From: Gammaproteobacteria bacterium
GTDB taxonomy: Bacteria > Pseudomonadota > Gammaproteobacteria > Pseudomonadales > Pseudohongiellaceae
Assembly: GCA_002731775.1 (NCBI GenBank)
Contig: PCCP01000121.1
Location: 1-64,000, forward strand
Direction of reading: 5' to 3'
Length of the DNA: 64,000 nucleotides
A program made the translations under genes and the position numbers. The notes below the pieces were generated by a model. The model was not told the origin of the DNA. It worked only from the letters and a program-made list of their open reading frames with translations, and made no database searches. The stretch's first letter is position 1. Each line of letters opens with the position of its first letter. This document shows positions 7,822 through 17,760 of this stretch, piece by piece.

Positions 7822-9254
7822 TATTCGTCGATCGTCTTCAGCACCTCTCGGGTCAGGCTCCAGCGGTCGAAGCCCTGGCGTCCGTAATCGAGGCCACGGC
7901 GAACGATGACCATATTGTGAGAGGGTACCACCACAGTATATTGACCGCGGTTGCCGGAGGTCGAGTAGGCATCCGTCGGTACGTCATCCCGACCCTCGGG
8001 TACCAACCACCACTGGCCACCATAGTGACCGCCCTTGCCAACCGTTGCCGGGGCTGGCGTACGCACGAAATCGATCCAGTCTTCAGAAATCAGGCGCTCG
8101 CCATCCCACATGCCGTTCTGTAGGTAGAGCAGGCCGAATCGCGCCAGGTCTCTCGCGTTGGTATACACCTGGCTGCTGAGGATGAAGTCGCCGAAGCGAT
8201 CCGTGCTCACCAGCGTATTGCGCATACCAATCCGGTCCAGCAGCGCTCGCCTGGGAAACTCCGCGTAGGCTTTTTCACCCCCCAGTGCCAGCTTCATGGC
8301 GTACACAGCGAGCAAGGTGTCGTAATTCTCGTAGTCCCAGTAGGTACCGGGCTCCCGAATCAGGGCTCGACTGCGGGCGCCGACAACCGAACTCGCGCCT
8401 GCCCAATAGGACAAGCCGGACCCTGTAGCATACTCGCGGCCGCGATTGTCTATGGTGTCCAGGCCGCTGGACATATTGAGCACATGGCGAAGGGTAATCT
8501 GCTTGCGGGGATCCGTCTCCGCAGACCGGTTCATTGGATACCAATCGAATCCCAGCGGTTCATCCAGCGACATCCTGCCCTCGTCAACCAGCATGCCGAT
8601 GAGTGTAGTGGCAATACTCTTGGCCGTAGACCAAGTGCGGGTACGAGTGGTGGCGTCGAAGCCGGTTGCGTAGCGCTCGTGAATTATATCGCCGTTGTAT
8701 ACCACGATCAGGCTCAGTGTGACCTGCTCTTTGGAGTCTCGATCGAAGGCCCAGTCGGAAGCGGCCTGCAGGGCAGCAGCATCGACTCCTGCGGGCAGTC
8801 CACTGCTGTTGACGAGATCACCATTGGGCCATGGAATCCGGGCGGGATCGCCTGGTGGTAGTGGCAGGGTCAGCTCCGGCAGGCTGTCGATATCCGCAAG
8901 CGTCTGGTCGGGAGGCAGGATCACACAGCCGATGCCCTCGCGAAAAACGGCCCGCATTACCGGTACCGCGCCGCTGGCGCCGATTTCTACGGCACGTCGA
9001 TTCCAGTCGATGTTGTAGTCGCCGCCGTCGGCGCTACCGATAGGCTCACGGAAGAAGGCCAGTTCCTGGGCGAAAATCTGTTCCAGGCTGCGGTTGGACG
9101 TGAACAGTCCGTTGCACATGAATACCGCCTGTTGGCCACGTTGCACCATAGCCCGCTGCGGCTGCCAGTAATCGTAGTTTTCCTCCTGTTGCGCCAAGGT
9201 GGAGACCGGCAGCAGGAGCGTGAGAGTGAATAGCGAAATCGCGAGGTGCTTCAT
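7821..9254 (-). CDS. Exported serine hydrolase, class C beta-lactamase-like
   Basis: 477 residues with signal peptide MKHLAISLFTLTLLLPVSTLA. ATG 9254 is preferred: GGAGGG lies 7 bases upstream and the alternative TTG at 9269 overlaps that site. The catalytic SxxK is STAKS (Ser209, Lys212), followed by GMLVDEGRMSLDEPL and a YEN-type motif in WDYENYDTLL, then SSQVYTNARDLARFGLLYL. These mark the beta-lactamase/penicillin-binding-protein transpeptidase fold, often acting as an esterase or D-amino peptidase. The long 170-residue N-terminal extension is unassigned. Not evidence of drug resistance. Confidence 0.85.
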   Translation of the reverse strand: MKHLAISLFTLTLLLPVSTLAQQEENYDYWQPQRAMVQRGQQAVFMCNGLFTSNRSLEQIFAQELAFFREPIGSADGGDYNIDWNRRAVEIGASGAVPVMRAVFREGIGCVILPPDQTLADIDSLPELTLPLPPGDPARIPWPNGDLVNSSGLPAGVDAAALQAASDWAFDRDSKEQVTLSLIVVYNGDIIHERYATGFDATTRTRTWSTAKSIATTLIGMLVDEGRMSLDEPLGFDWYPMNRSAETDPRKQITLRHVLNMSSGLDTIDNRGREYATGSGLSYWAGASSVVGARSRALIREPGTYWDYENYDTLLAVYAMKLALGGEKAYAEFPRRALLDRIGMRNTLVSTDRFGDFILSSQVYTNARDLARFGLLYLQNGMWDGERLISEDWIDFVRTPAPATVGKGGHYGGQWWLVPEGRDDVPTDAYSTSGNRGQYTVVVPSHNMVIVRRGLDYGRQGFDRWSLTREVLKTIDE

Positions 9255-9391
9255 AGGAGGTCCCTCCAATTGAGTAGGCAGATCATAGAAGCTAGCCGGG
9301 CTTATGTCTACGCCACGCTGTAGTCACTGTCTTTGCTGGCGGATAAGAAGCGTCTATCGCGATATGGTGCTTTTCCCCCCATGGCGCCGCA

Positions 9392-9465
9392 GGGTCAGGT
9401 CTTGCAAGTTAGCGCGAGTTTAGTTGTCGATTTGTCAGGGACGCTAACACGCAAGACCTGACCCC
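9392..9465. repeat. Inverted repeat of the GGTCAGGTCTT family
   Basis: GGGTCAGGTCTTGC (9392-9405) pairs with GCAAGACCTGACCCC (9451-9465), and GTTAGCG pairs with CGCTAAC further in. It fills the divergent gap between the serine hydrolase and the MoxR operon. Half-copies with the same GCTAAC...GCAAGACCTGACCCC order occur at 31866 and 57675. Confidence 0.9.
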
Positions 9466-9525
9466 AATGATGGTAAGATGGCGCCGTTACGCACAATCTA
9501 GTAACACAACTCCAGGAATTAGGCA

Positions 9526-10491
9526 GTGAATACGATGCAGCAAACAGAGCACGACGATATCAGTGAGTTGCTGTCTTTATTGGAGCAGGCTCACCGGGCC
9601 CTGGCGCGGCACTGGTTGGGAGATGATTTTGCTATCGAGTTGTTGCTGGCCAGCGTGATAGCGAAGGGACATGTGCTGATAGTGGATGTGCCAGGGGTTG
9701 GCAAGACCACACTGGCGAAAAGCATGGCGCAGATTCTCGGTCTCGATTTCAACCGCATTCAGTTTACCAACGACATCCTGCCTGCAGATATACTGGGCGG
9801 GAGTATTTATAACTCAGCCGAAGGCAAATTTTCGTTTTCCCCGGGACCCATATTTACGGATTTTTTGTTGGCAGATGAAATTAACCGGGGGCCTACGCGC
9901 AGCCAATCGGCTTTTCTGCAGGCCATGGAAGAAGGCTATGTCGCGACCGACGGTGTGAATCATCCGCTGTCTCCCTTATTCACGGTGATCGCGACCCAGA
10001 ACCCCATCGACTTCGATAGCACCAACCCATTACCGGAAGCGCAGTTAGATCGCTTCCTTACTTCTATCAAGCTGGGCTATCCCGCTGTCGATGACGAATT
10101 CCACCTGCTAAATGATTATGGCGATAGCGTGCGCCATGATCCCGCAGCCGTGCTCACCAAGGAGTCGGTTACGGTATTGCGTGAGGCCTGTGAAGAAGTC
10201 TATTTGCACGAAGACCTGGCCCGATACATCATTGAAATCTCCAGGGCCAGCCGGGAAGACCCGCAAATTAAATTAGGGATCTCACCCCGTGGCTCGATGC
10301 ACCTGGCCATGGCATGCAAGGCCTTCGCCCTGGTCAAGGGCAGGCGTCAGGTTATCGCCGAAGATATACAGCGATTAATACCCCCGGTATGGGATCACCG
10401 CATCTTGCCCCGACACGGGCGCGACAACGACAGTGTCCATGCCCATGAATTATTACAGACTATCCTCGAAAACATTGCCGTACCACGGTAG
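9526..10491 (+). CDS. MoxR-family AAA+ ATPase
   Basis: 321 residues. Walker A DVPGVGKTTLAKS at about 54-66, Walker B FLLADEINRGP at about 113-123, then sensor and AAA lid segments including ISPRGSMHLAMACKAFA. MoxR ATPases act as chaperones that help assemble or activate partner proteins, here probably the DUF58 protein that follows. Start GTG 9526 is kept (AGGAA 8 bases upstream), although ATG 9535 is possible. First gene of a three-gene operon found widely in proteobacteria. Confidence 0.93.
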   Translation: MNTMQQTEHDDISELLSLLEQAHRALARHWLGDDFAIELLLASVIAKGHVLIVDVPGVGKTTLAKSMAQILGLDFNRIQFTNDILPADILGGSIYNSAEGKFSFSPGPIFTDFLLADEINRGPTRSQSAFLQAMEEGYVATDGVNHPLSPLFTVIATQNPIDFDSTNPLPEAQLDRFLTSIKLGYPAVDDEFHLLNDYGDSVRHDPAAVLTKESVTVLREACEEVYLHEDLARYIIEISRASREDPQIKLGISPRGSMHLAMACKAFALVKGRRQVIAEDIQRLIPPVWDHRILPRHGRDNDSVHAHELLQTILENIAVPR

Positions 10492-10536
10492 CAACATTCG
10501 CCCTCGACACGCTCGCCACGGCAGCGGGTAGCAGCT

Positions 10537-11865
10537 ATGTATGAGATGGCCGACCGACCGCTGCGAGTTTCCGAGGAGGCAAACTATCTTCATTGGTGGC
10601 GCACGGCGCGCTGGTTTGCGAATCTACGCCTGATTCCACGCTGGTCCAGTCGCTATGAGATTGCCAGTAAACCACTGACCCGTGTGTATCGGCAGTTTTT
10701 CCACGATGGATTAACCAGAAGTGGCAAGATAATTCTAGTTTGCTCCCTTCTCGTTTTTCTGCTGAGTTATCGAGATAGAAGCAACTTTCTGTTACTCACC
10801 GCTGCGCTGGGTATTTCCTTGCTGCTATGGAGTGCAGTGCTGGGTTTCTTCTACCGGCCCCGGGTCAGTGTCCAGCGCACGACACCTAAGACCGCAGTCG
10901 TAGGCCAGCCTTTAATTTCACAAATCAGTATTACCAATGAAGCCAATCATGGGCTGTATAATTTTTCGGTGAGGGAGCTGATCGTGCCGGCTGGGCGCTG
11001 GCCCCGAGAGTGGCGGCGCCCACACCGAACGACACTCGCGCCGGGTCAGCGCACGACTCTCACGGTCAGTTTCGAACCGCAGATCAGGGGCGTGTTATCG
11101 CTGTCGGGGCTAGCGGTTCAGAGCTACTTCCCGTTCTTTCTAAGCCGTCATTCCCTGAGGCTCAAAGATGCAGCAGAAGTTTACGTGTTACCGCCAACTC
11201 TCAAGGTCGCGGTGCCGTCTCTACGTCATATTGCGGAACAAGCCAGCAAGCGCATGGCCCAGGGTAGTAATAATGCGCCCCAGGGAGCGGCGCTGGAATA
11301 TGCATACTCACGCCAATATCAGGTCGGGGATTCACTCCGGCGCCTCGACCATCGAGCCAGTAGTCGGCGCGGTGAACCTATGAGTAAGATATTCGAAGGC
11401 GCCGATGAGATTCGTCGCGATAAGGTCTACCTGCTCGTCGATACAACCCTGGCAGATTTTGAACCCTGGCAGCGACGTCCCCGCAACGAGAAGGCTCTGG
11501 ATGAGCGCCTCGCACTGGCGGTGGAAATAGGTCTGTCGGCCCAGAACGAAGGCTTCAATCTGGCGGCGCTTGCTACCGGCGAACAGTGGCAACCGATAGC
11601 AAACTTATTGGAATTTTACCGGCAGATCGCTACCTGCAAACCCCGCAACCGAAGTGCACTCACCAGCAAATCACTGCCAGATACCGCTTTGGCAGACAAT
11701 GGACTCTATATACTGGTGATCGGGCGCTGGCACGATGAAACCCGGCAGTTGGTGGAACGATGGCAACAGGCGGGCGTGCTGGTGCTGGTATTTCTGTTGG
11801 CAGAATCTGAGGCGAAAATCGGCAGCTTACCGACCGGCGTTCAATATATCGAGGTACAGCGTTGA
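10537..11865 (+). CDS. DUF58 protein (MoxR-associated, vWA-like)
   Basis: 442 residues. Two membrane spans near the N-terminus (IILVCSLLVFLLSY; LLLTAALGISLLLWSAVLGFF), then an immunoglobulin-like stretch, then the DUF58 signature YQVGDSLRRLDHRASSRRGE and a vWA-like region with YLLVDTT. The usual Trp of the IDW motif is His here (LDH). DUF58 proteins are inner-membrane partners of MoxR. Its TGA overlaps the TTG start of the next gene, which indicates translational coupling. Confidence 0.9.
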   Translation: MYEMADRPLRVSEEANYLHWWRTARWFANLRLIPRWSSRYEIASKPLTRVYRQFFHDGLTRSGKIILVCSLLVFLLSYRDRSNFLLLTAALGISLLLWSAVLGFFYRPRVSVQRTTPKTAVVGQPLISQISITNEANHGLYNFSVRELIVPAGRWPREWRRPHRTTLAPGQRTTLTVSFEPQIRGVLSLSGLAVQSYFPFFLSRHSLRLKDAAEVYVLPPTLKVAVPSLRHIAEQASKRMAQGSNNAPQGAALEYAYSRQYQVGDSLRRLDHRASSRRGEPMSKIFEGADEIRRDKVYLLVDTTLADFEPWQRRPRNEKALDERLALAVEIGLSAQNEGFNLAALATGEQWQPIANLLEFYRQIATCKPRNRSALTSKSLPDTALADNGLYILVIGRWHDETRQLVERWQQAGVLVLVFLLAESEAKIGSLPTGVQYIEVQR

Positions 11866-13820
11866 TCACTTTGAGCAATCTATTTCTAGCCCTGTTCCTT
11901 GCCCTGATCTCCCTGCAACTCGGCCTTTATGTGGAATTTCCCATCGTCACCCTGATGGGCTGTGGCCTGAGTGTCCTCGGCGGCCTCAGGCTTTTTACCA
12001 TCGAGCGGCCGACGTGGGGATTGCTCTTCGTCATGGTCGCAAGCGTCGGATTTGTGGGCAGCGAGTTGCTGGAAGATTGGGCCGTGGAAGGCTCGTGGGT
12101 ACAATCCTCCAGCCTTTATGCTGCCTTTCTTTTATCCATCCTGGTCTATTTACTCTGGCTGTTCGCTGCCAGGGGCAGCGCTAGCGCGCAAGCTCCATTG
12201 GAGAGAGATACACAGACGATATTGGTGATGGGCTTGATCCTCCTGCTCCTCATCCCGCCACCCCAGGCAGCGGTCGTCTGTCTGTTTGGAATACCCATTG
12301 CCATGCTAACCGTTGCTGGAATGTTACTGGCAAGCATAGTCCTGATTGCAGACCGCTGCGCCGGCGTTTTACTGTCCCGGCTGTTGCTAATGCTGCCCCT
12401 ATTTCTAATCGTCCCGGTGATGCTGGTTCTGTTAGGGACTGCGCAAGGACCCATTGTTGCGGCGCTGGGATCCATATTTCCCGATTCAGATGGCTACTCA
12501 AATATTGGATTCTCACCCTACCAGCGGCTGGATGCATCGGTGTTTTTGCGCCCCTCCACCAGTCCCGTCATGCGCATCGAAGCAGCGACTCTGCCCAGCC
12601 GTTACCTGGCGGGGAATCGACTGGTGAGGTTAGATACAAACATGGTTTGGCAGCCCGCATTGCAGCCACGACTGTTTCTTAGCAATTTTGACGCCCAGAG
12701 CCTGCCCACGGGGGAGTTGCACTATTCCATAGACAACCACCATGCCATCGCTGCAAATGAGGGTGTTCAAAATCTGACGATTCACAGTTTGAAAAGAGAC
12801 GGCTATATTTTCCTTAGCCCCGGTACTCACGGCGTCACCGGCACATTTTCTGCTTTGAGCAAGGACTCCGCCGGTGTATGGACCCCCGCCTATGAACGCG
12901 GCGCCGACAGGCGTTGGCGCCTGGAGACGGGTAGCGATTCCGTGCCCGAAACCCTCAACACCGAGGATTTACAGTTACCCGAATTCTGGGACCAATCCTT
13001 GCGGGAAAAAAGTGCGGGATTTCTCGGTAGTGGGCGGGTCCAGACCGTAAACAATGTGTTAGAGCATTTCCAGGAACGAGGATATTCCCTGCAGACCAAC
13101 TTCGATTCTACACAGCCCTTCCATGATTTTTTCCTCAATGAAAAAGCTGGCTACTGTTTCTGGTTTGCATCTGCCACCACCCTGGCATTAAGAGCGAACG
13201 GGATTCCAAGCAAGCTGGTTAGTGGCTACATGGTTCACGAACGCCTCTCCTCGCAACTGTGGCTGGTGCGAGAACGGGACGCTCATAGTTGGGTGGAGTG
13301 GCAGGACGCCAACGGATATTGGCACACCGTCGACCCCACCCCGATCAGCATCAATGCCTTTTTTGGAGACTACGACTCCTTCAAAATGAGTACCTGGTAT
13401 CACTACCTCGCTGGCCAGTGGCAGATCATGATAGCCCGAATCCTCGCCGATGAACTCGCAGCCAATGTCGTGCGCTATGGTGGCTTATTAGTACTGCTGT
13501 TTCTGTTCGTGCGGGAATATCGCCGGGTTGCGGGCCATAAAACCGGGATCGACGGTAAACATCGACAATGGCAGAAGTTATGGCAGCGTTTTTTGAGCAA
13601 GGCCAAATTACCGGCAAATAGTTCCTGGACCGCAAGCACCTATGCTGAGAATCTGCCAGCAAGCTGGCCGGCGGGCTCGGCGCAGGCGGTAAGGGAGTTT
13701 TTGCGAAGCTATAATCTGCACAGATTTTCGCACAATGACGAGCGGGCGATCGAGGATGTGGAGAGTGCGCTGGAAAAATGTCTGCGAGTCATCTCGAGGC
13801 CCAATTCTAAAACCAGCTAG
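11862..13820 (+). CDS. TgpA-like membrane transglutaminase
   Basis: 652 residues. Multiple membrane segments in the first 200 residues, a periplasmic transglutaminase-like core with GYCFWFASA (Cys432), DAHSWVEW (His475) and WHTVDPTP (Asp491), then one more membrane span and a cytoplasmic tail resembling DUF4129. The Cys-His-Asp triad is complete. TgpA family proteins are periplasmic; the Pseudomonas homologue is important for growth. Starts with TTG inside the end of the DUF58 gene. Third gene of the MoxR operon. Confidence 0.9.
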   Translation: MITLSNLFLALFLALISLQLGLYVEFPIVTLMGCGLSVLGGLRLFTIERPTWGLLFVMVASVGFVGSELLEDWAVEGSWVQSSSLYAAFLLSILVYLLWLFAARGSASAQAPLERDTQTILVMGLILLLLIPPPQAAVVCLFGIPIAMLTVAGMLLASIVLIADRCAGVLLSRLLLMLPLFLIVPVMLVLLGTAQGPIVAALGSIFPDSDGYSNIGFSPYQRLDASVFLRPSTSPVMRIEAATLPSRYLAGNRLVRLDTNMVWQPALQPRLFLSNFDAQSLPTGELHYSIDNHHAIAANEGVQNLTIHSLKRDGYIFLSPGTHGVTGTFSALSKDSAGVWTPAYERGADRRWRLETGSDSVPETLNTEDLQLPEFWDQSLREKSAGFLGSGRVQTVNNVLEHFQERGYSLQTNFDSTQPFHDFFLNEKAGYCFWFASATTLALRANGIPSKLVSGYMVHERLSSQLWLVRERDAHSWVEWQDANGYWHTVDPTPISINAFFGDYDSFKMSTWYHYLAGQWQIMIARILADELAANVVRYGGLLVLLFLFVREYRRVAGHKTGIDGKHRQWQKLWQRFLSKAKLPANSSWTASTYAENLPASWPAGSAQAVREFLRSYNLHRFSHNDERAIEDVESALEKCLRVISRPNSKTS

Positions 13821-14025
13821 TGCTGTATCTCAACGCTCCCGAGGTGCAATTTGCAGAAGGTTCGAAGGTTTTCCTGTACCCTGGCCATCGTGTATTTACT
13901 TGACAGTTGGCCTGTATCCTCATTATCCTTTTTTGAACCGATCTTTAATTCAATAAAAAGCATATCTCGACGACGCCGCCTTCTGTAACGGGTCTGAGCG
14001 CCGCAAATATGCAGGAGGTTGCCAG

Positions 14026-15357
14026 GTGTTCAGGATAAACAGCAAGGCAGTTTCGAAGCGGCGGCAGAACCGGTTATCAGGCGCAATCGGAGCCGCATTC
14101 ATCATGCTGGCAACGGCATTCCCCGTTTTCGGCCAGCAGGCGAGCGACACAACTCTGACCTTCGCCGATCATGTCGCACCCATCATCTATAACAAATGCG
14201 TGGAATGTCATCGACCGGGCTCTATCGCACCCATGTCCCTGATCGATTACGCGACGGTCAGAGCCTGGGCGCCGATTATCAAGGACAGAGTCATCAATCG
14301 CAAGATGCCACCCTACTTCATCGATAAGACCGTGGGGGTTCAAGCTTTTAAGGATGATCGTTCATTAACTGACGAAGAGATTGCCACGATAGTGCGCTGG
14401 GTGGATCACGGCGCGTTGGAAGGGGATCCGGATAATTTACCCCCGGCCCCGAGTTTCTCGGACAATTTGGCCTGGACGATTGAGGGTGAGATGGGACGTC
14501 CACCGGACTTGATCGTACCCATCCCGGAACCCTTTACGGTACCGCCGGATAGCCCCAACTGGTGGATGACATTTTTTAGCGACACGGGTCTCACCGAAGA
14601 TCGCTGGATACAGGCCTTCGAGACCAAGCCCTCGGCGGAGGGATTCCCGGTGGTACATCATGCGGTCACCTCGATGGAGTTCCCCGAAGGTGGCGGAGGA
14701 TTTCTCAGCGAGTACGCCCTCGGCAAGACATCCGACATCAACCCACCCGGGACCGGTCAGCTGATCAAGGCAGGCACTAGGCTACGCTGGAATATTCATT
14801 ACGCCAGCAGCCCTGACGGCCAGGCCCACACCGACAAGACCAGGCTGGCGCTGTGGTTTCTGCCCGAGGGGGAAGAACCGGAGCACGTACTGATCCGCTC
14901 CCACATGGCTGACAACGAAGACCTGGATCTTCCCGGGGGGGAAGATTCTATTCGTACCGACGGTTATGAATTCCTCGACAAGAACATCCGTATTACCACC
15001 TTCCAGCCGCATCTTCACAACCTGGGCACACGTCAGTGTATCGAGGTAATCTACCAGGACAATCGTAGACAGACACTGAGTTGTGCCTTTTGGGATTTCG
15101 GCTGGCACATTGCCTACCATTACGCGGAGGAGGCACAGCCGTTGATCCCGAAGGGATCCATGCTGCACGTTACCAGTTGGTACAACAATTCCAACAGCAA
15201 TCCCTGGGCGTCAGATGCCCGCAACTGGGTCGGTTTTGGCCAGCGTTCCACGGATGATATGTCGTTCTCATGGATCAGTTATTACGACCTCAGCGATGAG
15301 GAATATGAGGAAGCCGTAAGCGAGCGTATGGCGCAGACGGTTTCGAGCGACGACTAG
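14026..15357 (+). CDS. Cytochrome c - copper type II (PHM-like) monooxygenase fusion, copy A
   Basis: 443 residues; AGGAGG 7 bases before GTG 14026. Signal segment to about residue 37, then a haem c motif CVECH (58-62) with MPP downstream. The rest matches the copper type II ascorbate-dependent monooxygenase fold: HH pair at 211-212, His258 (NIHYA), HxH at 329/331 in FQPHLHNLGTRQC and Met412 in RSTDDMSFSW. In PHM the equivalents are His107/108/172, His242/244 and Met314. All six positions appear present. Such enzymes hydroxylate a substrate with O2; the fused haem may supply electrons. Substrate unknown. Followed by 15380 at 22 bases. Confidence 0.8.
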   Translation: MFRINSKAVSKRRQNRLSGAIGAAFIMLATAFPVFGQQASDTTLTFADHVAPIIYNKCVECHRPGSIAPMSLIDYATVRAWAPIIKDRVINRKMPPYFIDKTVGVQAFKDDRSLTDEEIATIVRWVDHGALEGDPDNLPPAPSFSDNLAWTIEGEMGRPPDLIVPIPEPFTVPPDSPNWWMTFFSDTGLTEDRWIQAFETKPSAEGFPVVHHAVTSMEFPEGGGGFLSEYALGKTSDINPPGTGQLIKAGTRLRWNIHYASSPDGQAHTDKTRLALWFLPEGEEPEHVLIRSHMADNEDLDLPGGEDSIRTDGYEFLDKNIRITTFQPHLHNLGTRQCIEVIYQDNRRQTLSCAFWDFGWHIAYHYAEEAQPLIPKGSMLHVTSWYNNSNSNPWASDARNWVGFGQRSTDDMSFSWISYYDLSDEEYEEAVSERMAQTVSSDD

Positions 15358-15379
15358 GATAAATGGGAGCCAATCGATC

Positions 15380-16363
15380 ATGGTGAATCAGAACAGGCAA
15401 GTGCTTTGCAGCAAGCTTGTGGCGCTGTCGTTGGCACTGTGGTTAGCGACTGTCAGCGGCGTGGCGACGGCCCAGATCCTGCATCGATTCGGCCAGAGTA
15501 TCCAGCCGATCTTCGAGGGCTTTGAGAAGAATCCCGACGGCAGCTTTACGATGTGGTTCGGCTACCTGAACCGTAACTACGATGAGTTACCCAATGTTGC
15601 CATCGGGGTTAACAACTCTTTCCAGGCAGCCGACGGCGTAACCGATGCAGGACCAATTAGCGAAGACTTGTTACTGGACGACCCCGGCCCCACCGATCGG
15701 GGACAGCCCACGTACTTCTACCCAAGACGGCAACAGTTCGTCTTCGGGGTGCAGGTGCCGGCGGACTTTGTCGGCAAGGAACTGGTCTGGAATCTGACTT
15801 ACAATGGTGAAACCCGCGTTGCCGTGGGCACACTCGAGCAGGGCAATATCTGGAGTGTCGACGAAGGCGTGTGGAGTGCCAATCGTGGCCGGGGAGTCGG
15901 CGGTCGCTCCGGCGTGGCCTATGCAAATCAACCGCCAACGGTGCGCATGGTCGGTGTCGAGGGGCAGCTATCTACGACTGTAGGTCGTCCCGTTACGCTA
16001 CGGACCTTCGCCAGCGATGACGGGCTTCCCGGGGCCAGGGAGAATCCGCGCAGACGCCCGCAGCAGGATCCTCTTCCAAACGATCTCCCGGTAGTCGGCG
16101 GAGGCCTGGGCAGGAATTCGCCAAAATCGCAGGGCATCATTAACTACACCGCCGCAGACGAGACCGGATTGGCCATTACCTGGGTCAAATACCGCGGACC
16201 GGGCCAGGTGAAGTTCGATTCGGCGGTGACCAGCCTGGTCGCCAGCGGAGAAGAGACGGCTGCCTCGGCGAGCTTTAGCCAAAGCGGTACCTACGTGTTG
16301 CGCGCCTATGCGGACGACGGCGCCTACACCAGATCCGCTGATGTGACGGTGGTGGTGCAATAG
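15380..16363 (+). CDS. Secreted Ig-like partner of the copper monooxygenase, copy A
   Basis: 327 residues. Signal peptide (ending near SGVATAQ), an N-terminal domain with PIFEGFEKNPDGSFTMWFGY, GQPTYFYPRRQQFVFGVQVP and KELVWNLTYNG, then an Ig-like domain from NQPPTVRMVG to GTYVLRAYADDGAY. The same order and motifs occur in 45065-45997, again next to the copper monooxygenase. Not a family I can name. The conserved pairing suggests it binds or supports that enzyme in the periplasm. Confidence 0.7.
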   Translation: MVNQNRQVLCSKLVALSLALWLATVSGVATAQILHRFGQSIQPIFEGFEKNPDGSFTMWFGYLNRNYDELPNVAIGVNNSFQAADGVTDAGPISEDLLLDDPGPTDRGQPTYFYPRRQQFVFGVQVPADFVGKELVWNLTYNGETRVAVGTLEQGNIWSVDEGVWSANRGRGVGGRSGVAYANQPPTVRMVGVEGQLSTTVGRPVTLRTFASDDGLPGARENPRRRPQQDPLPNDLPVVGGGLGRNSPKSQGIINYTAADETGLAITWVKYRGPGQVKFDSAVTSLVASGEETAASASFSQSGTYVLRAYADDGAYTRSADVTVVVQ

Positions 16364-16434
16364 CTCGATAAATGGGTAGCCTGAACGACAGGGCTGTATT
16401 GGTAGGCTGCCGTTCAATCAGGAGGAGTTAAATC

Positions 16435-17448
16435 ATGAAATTGCGTTTATTTCCTGTATTTTCCACACTTGCGATTGTTTCAGGCCTCGCCGCCGCACAG
16501 CTTGGCGATGATTACAGAGTCCCGCGCACGGAATACGACCAACCCGATTTTCAAGGCGTCTGGAATTTCAGTTCAAATACACCCCTGCAGCGACCAGAAA
16601 ATTTGGGTGATAAGGAATTTTTCACGCCTGAGGAAATCGCCACGAGGCGAGAGCAAACCGTCGCTGCGACAGAGGCCGGTGTCGATTTTAGTGACGGCGT
16701 TGGCGCCTACAACACGTTTTGGTTTGAGATGGCCGGTCGTGGTGATAATTATCGCACCTCACTCATCACCTACCCGCGCAACGGCAGATTTCCCACCGCA
16801 GTCGAGGGCGTGCAGGCGATAGCGGGTGGTTTGGGAGATGATGTCACCGGTACCCGCCCGGTTCGTTTTTCGGTCGGTGGCATCGCCAAGGACGGTCCGG
16901 AGGATCGCGGTCTCTCCGAGCGCTGCCTGGTGGGCTTCAACGCCGGACCGCCGTTCATACCCAGCGGCTACAACAACAACGTGCAGATATTTCAAAGCAG
17001 AGACAATATCGTGATCATGACCGAGATGGTGCACGACGCCAGGATCGTACCCCTCGATCGCAGTGCCCACGTCGATGACAATATCCGTCTCTGGTCGGGT
17101 GATTCCCGCGGTTACTGGGAGGGAGACACCCTAGTGGTCGAAACCAGGAACTTTAACGATCTGACCCAGAGTTTCGGGTCTTTCGGTGCCGCTCCGCTGG
17201 GAACCGCCTATGACAAGTTCCTAACCGAGCGGTTCACCCGCATCAATGAATTTACCCTCAATTATGAATTCACCATCGAAGACCCTTCCACCTTCACCGA
17301 CAAAATTTCGGTGCTGGTACCGATGGCGAAGGTGGACGGCTTGCTGTACGAGTACGCCTGCCACGAAGGCAACTACGGCCTGCTGAATACCCTGCGCGGT
17401 GCCCGCCAGGAGGAACGTGACCTGCTTGCAGCAGAGGGTTCACAATAG
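16435..17448 (+). CDS. Secreted YACHEGNY-family protein, copy A of the duplicated locus
   Basis: 337 residues, AGGAGGAG before the ATG, signal peptide ending ASGLAAA-like (SGLAAAQ). Landmarks: PDFQGVWNFSSNTPLQRP, YNTFWFEMAGRG, SERCLVGFNAGPPFIPSGYN, TEMVHDARIVPL, GDSRGYWEGDTLVVETRNF, FTIEDPSTFTDK and YEYACHEGNYGLLNTLRGAR. Closest in-window relative is 43380-44399, which shares GFNAGPPF and the NFSS...QRP start. Third gene of a CuMO - Ig-like - YACHEGNY run. Conserved His, Cys and Trp residues could form a binding site, but none is proven. Confidence 0.72.
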   Translation: MKLRLFPVFSTLAIVSGLAAAQLGDDYRVPRTEYDQPDFQGVWNFSSNTPLQRPENLGDKEFFTPEEIATRREQTVAATEAGVDFSDGVGAYNTFWFEMAGRGDNYRTSLITYPRNGRFPTAVEGVQAIAGGLGDDVTGTRPVRFSVGGIAKDGPEDRGLSERCLVGFNAGPPFIPSGYNNNVQIFQSRDNIVIMTEMVHDARIVPLDRSAHVDDNIRLWSGDSRGYWEGDTLVVETRNFNDLTQSFGSFGAAPLGTAYDKFLTERFTRINEFTLNYEFTIEDPSTFTDKISVLVPMAKVDGLLYEYACHEGNYGLLNTLRGARQEERDLLAAEGSQ

Positions 17449-17515
17449 ATGAGGTCAGAGTCTGGTGTTTCCTCAGACAATATTTAGGGAGCGTCCAATC
17501 GTAGGATACTTTCCC

Positions 17516-17680
17516 GGCGAAGATCCTCTACCCTACTTTCCTTGCGACCATTCGCGCTTCCATTTTTTCAGCGCTACGGGAACTCGCCTGCGGCTCAAAC
17601 AGCCCTTGCTTCATCTGAAAAAATGAAAGCGCGAAAGCATGGTCTGATTTGCAAGGCAAGTAGGGTAGAGGATCTTCGCC
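17516..17680. repeat. Long inverted repeat, ~55-base arms
   Basis: GGCGAAGATCCTCTACCCTA... (17516-17570) is mirrored near-perfectly with small indels by the arm ending ...TAGGGTAGAGGATCTTCGCC (17680). It fills the gap after the copy A operon together with the next hairpin. No coding sequence seen. It differs from the GGTCAGG family. Confidence 0.85.
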
Positions 17681-17760
17681 TCAATTCAGTGAAATCCTGC
17701 AGCAAATGGTTTTAAACTATATTGAAAGCACTGACTTGTCGTTTATCACATAATCACGCG

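Noticed and set aside
7821-9254. Antibiotic-resistance beta-lactamase
   Set aside because: STAKS and YEN motifs fit the wider serine-hydrolase/penicillin-binding fold, and the long N-terminal extension and lack of classic class C landmarks give no support for resistance.
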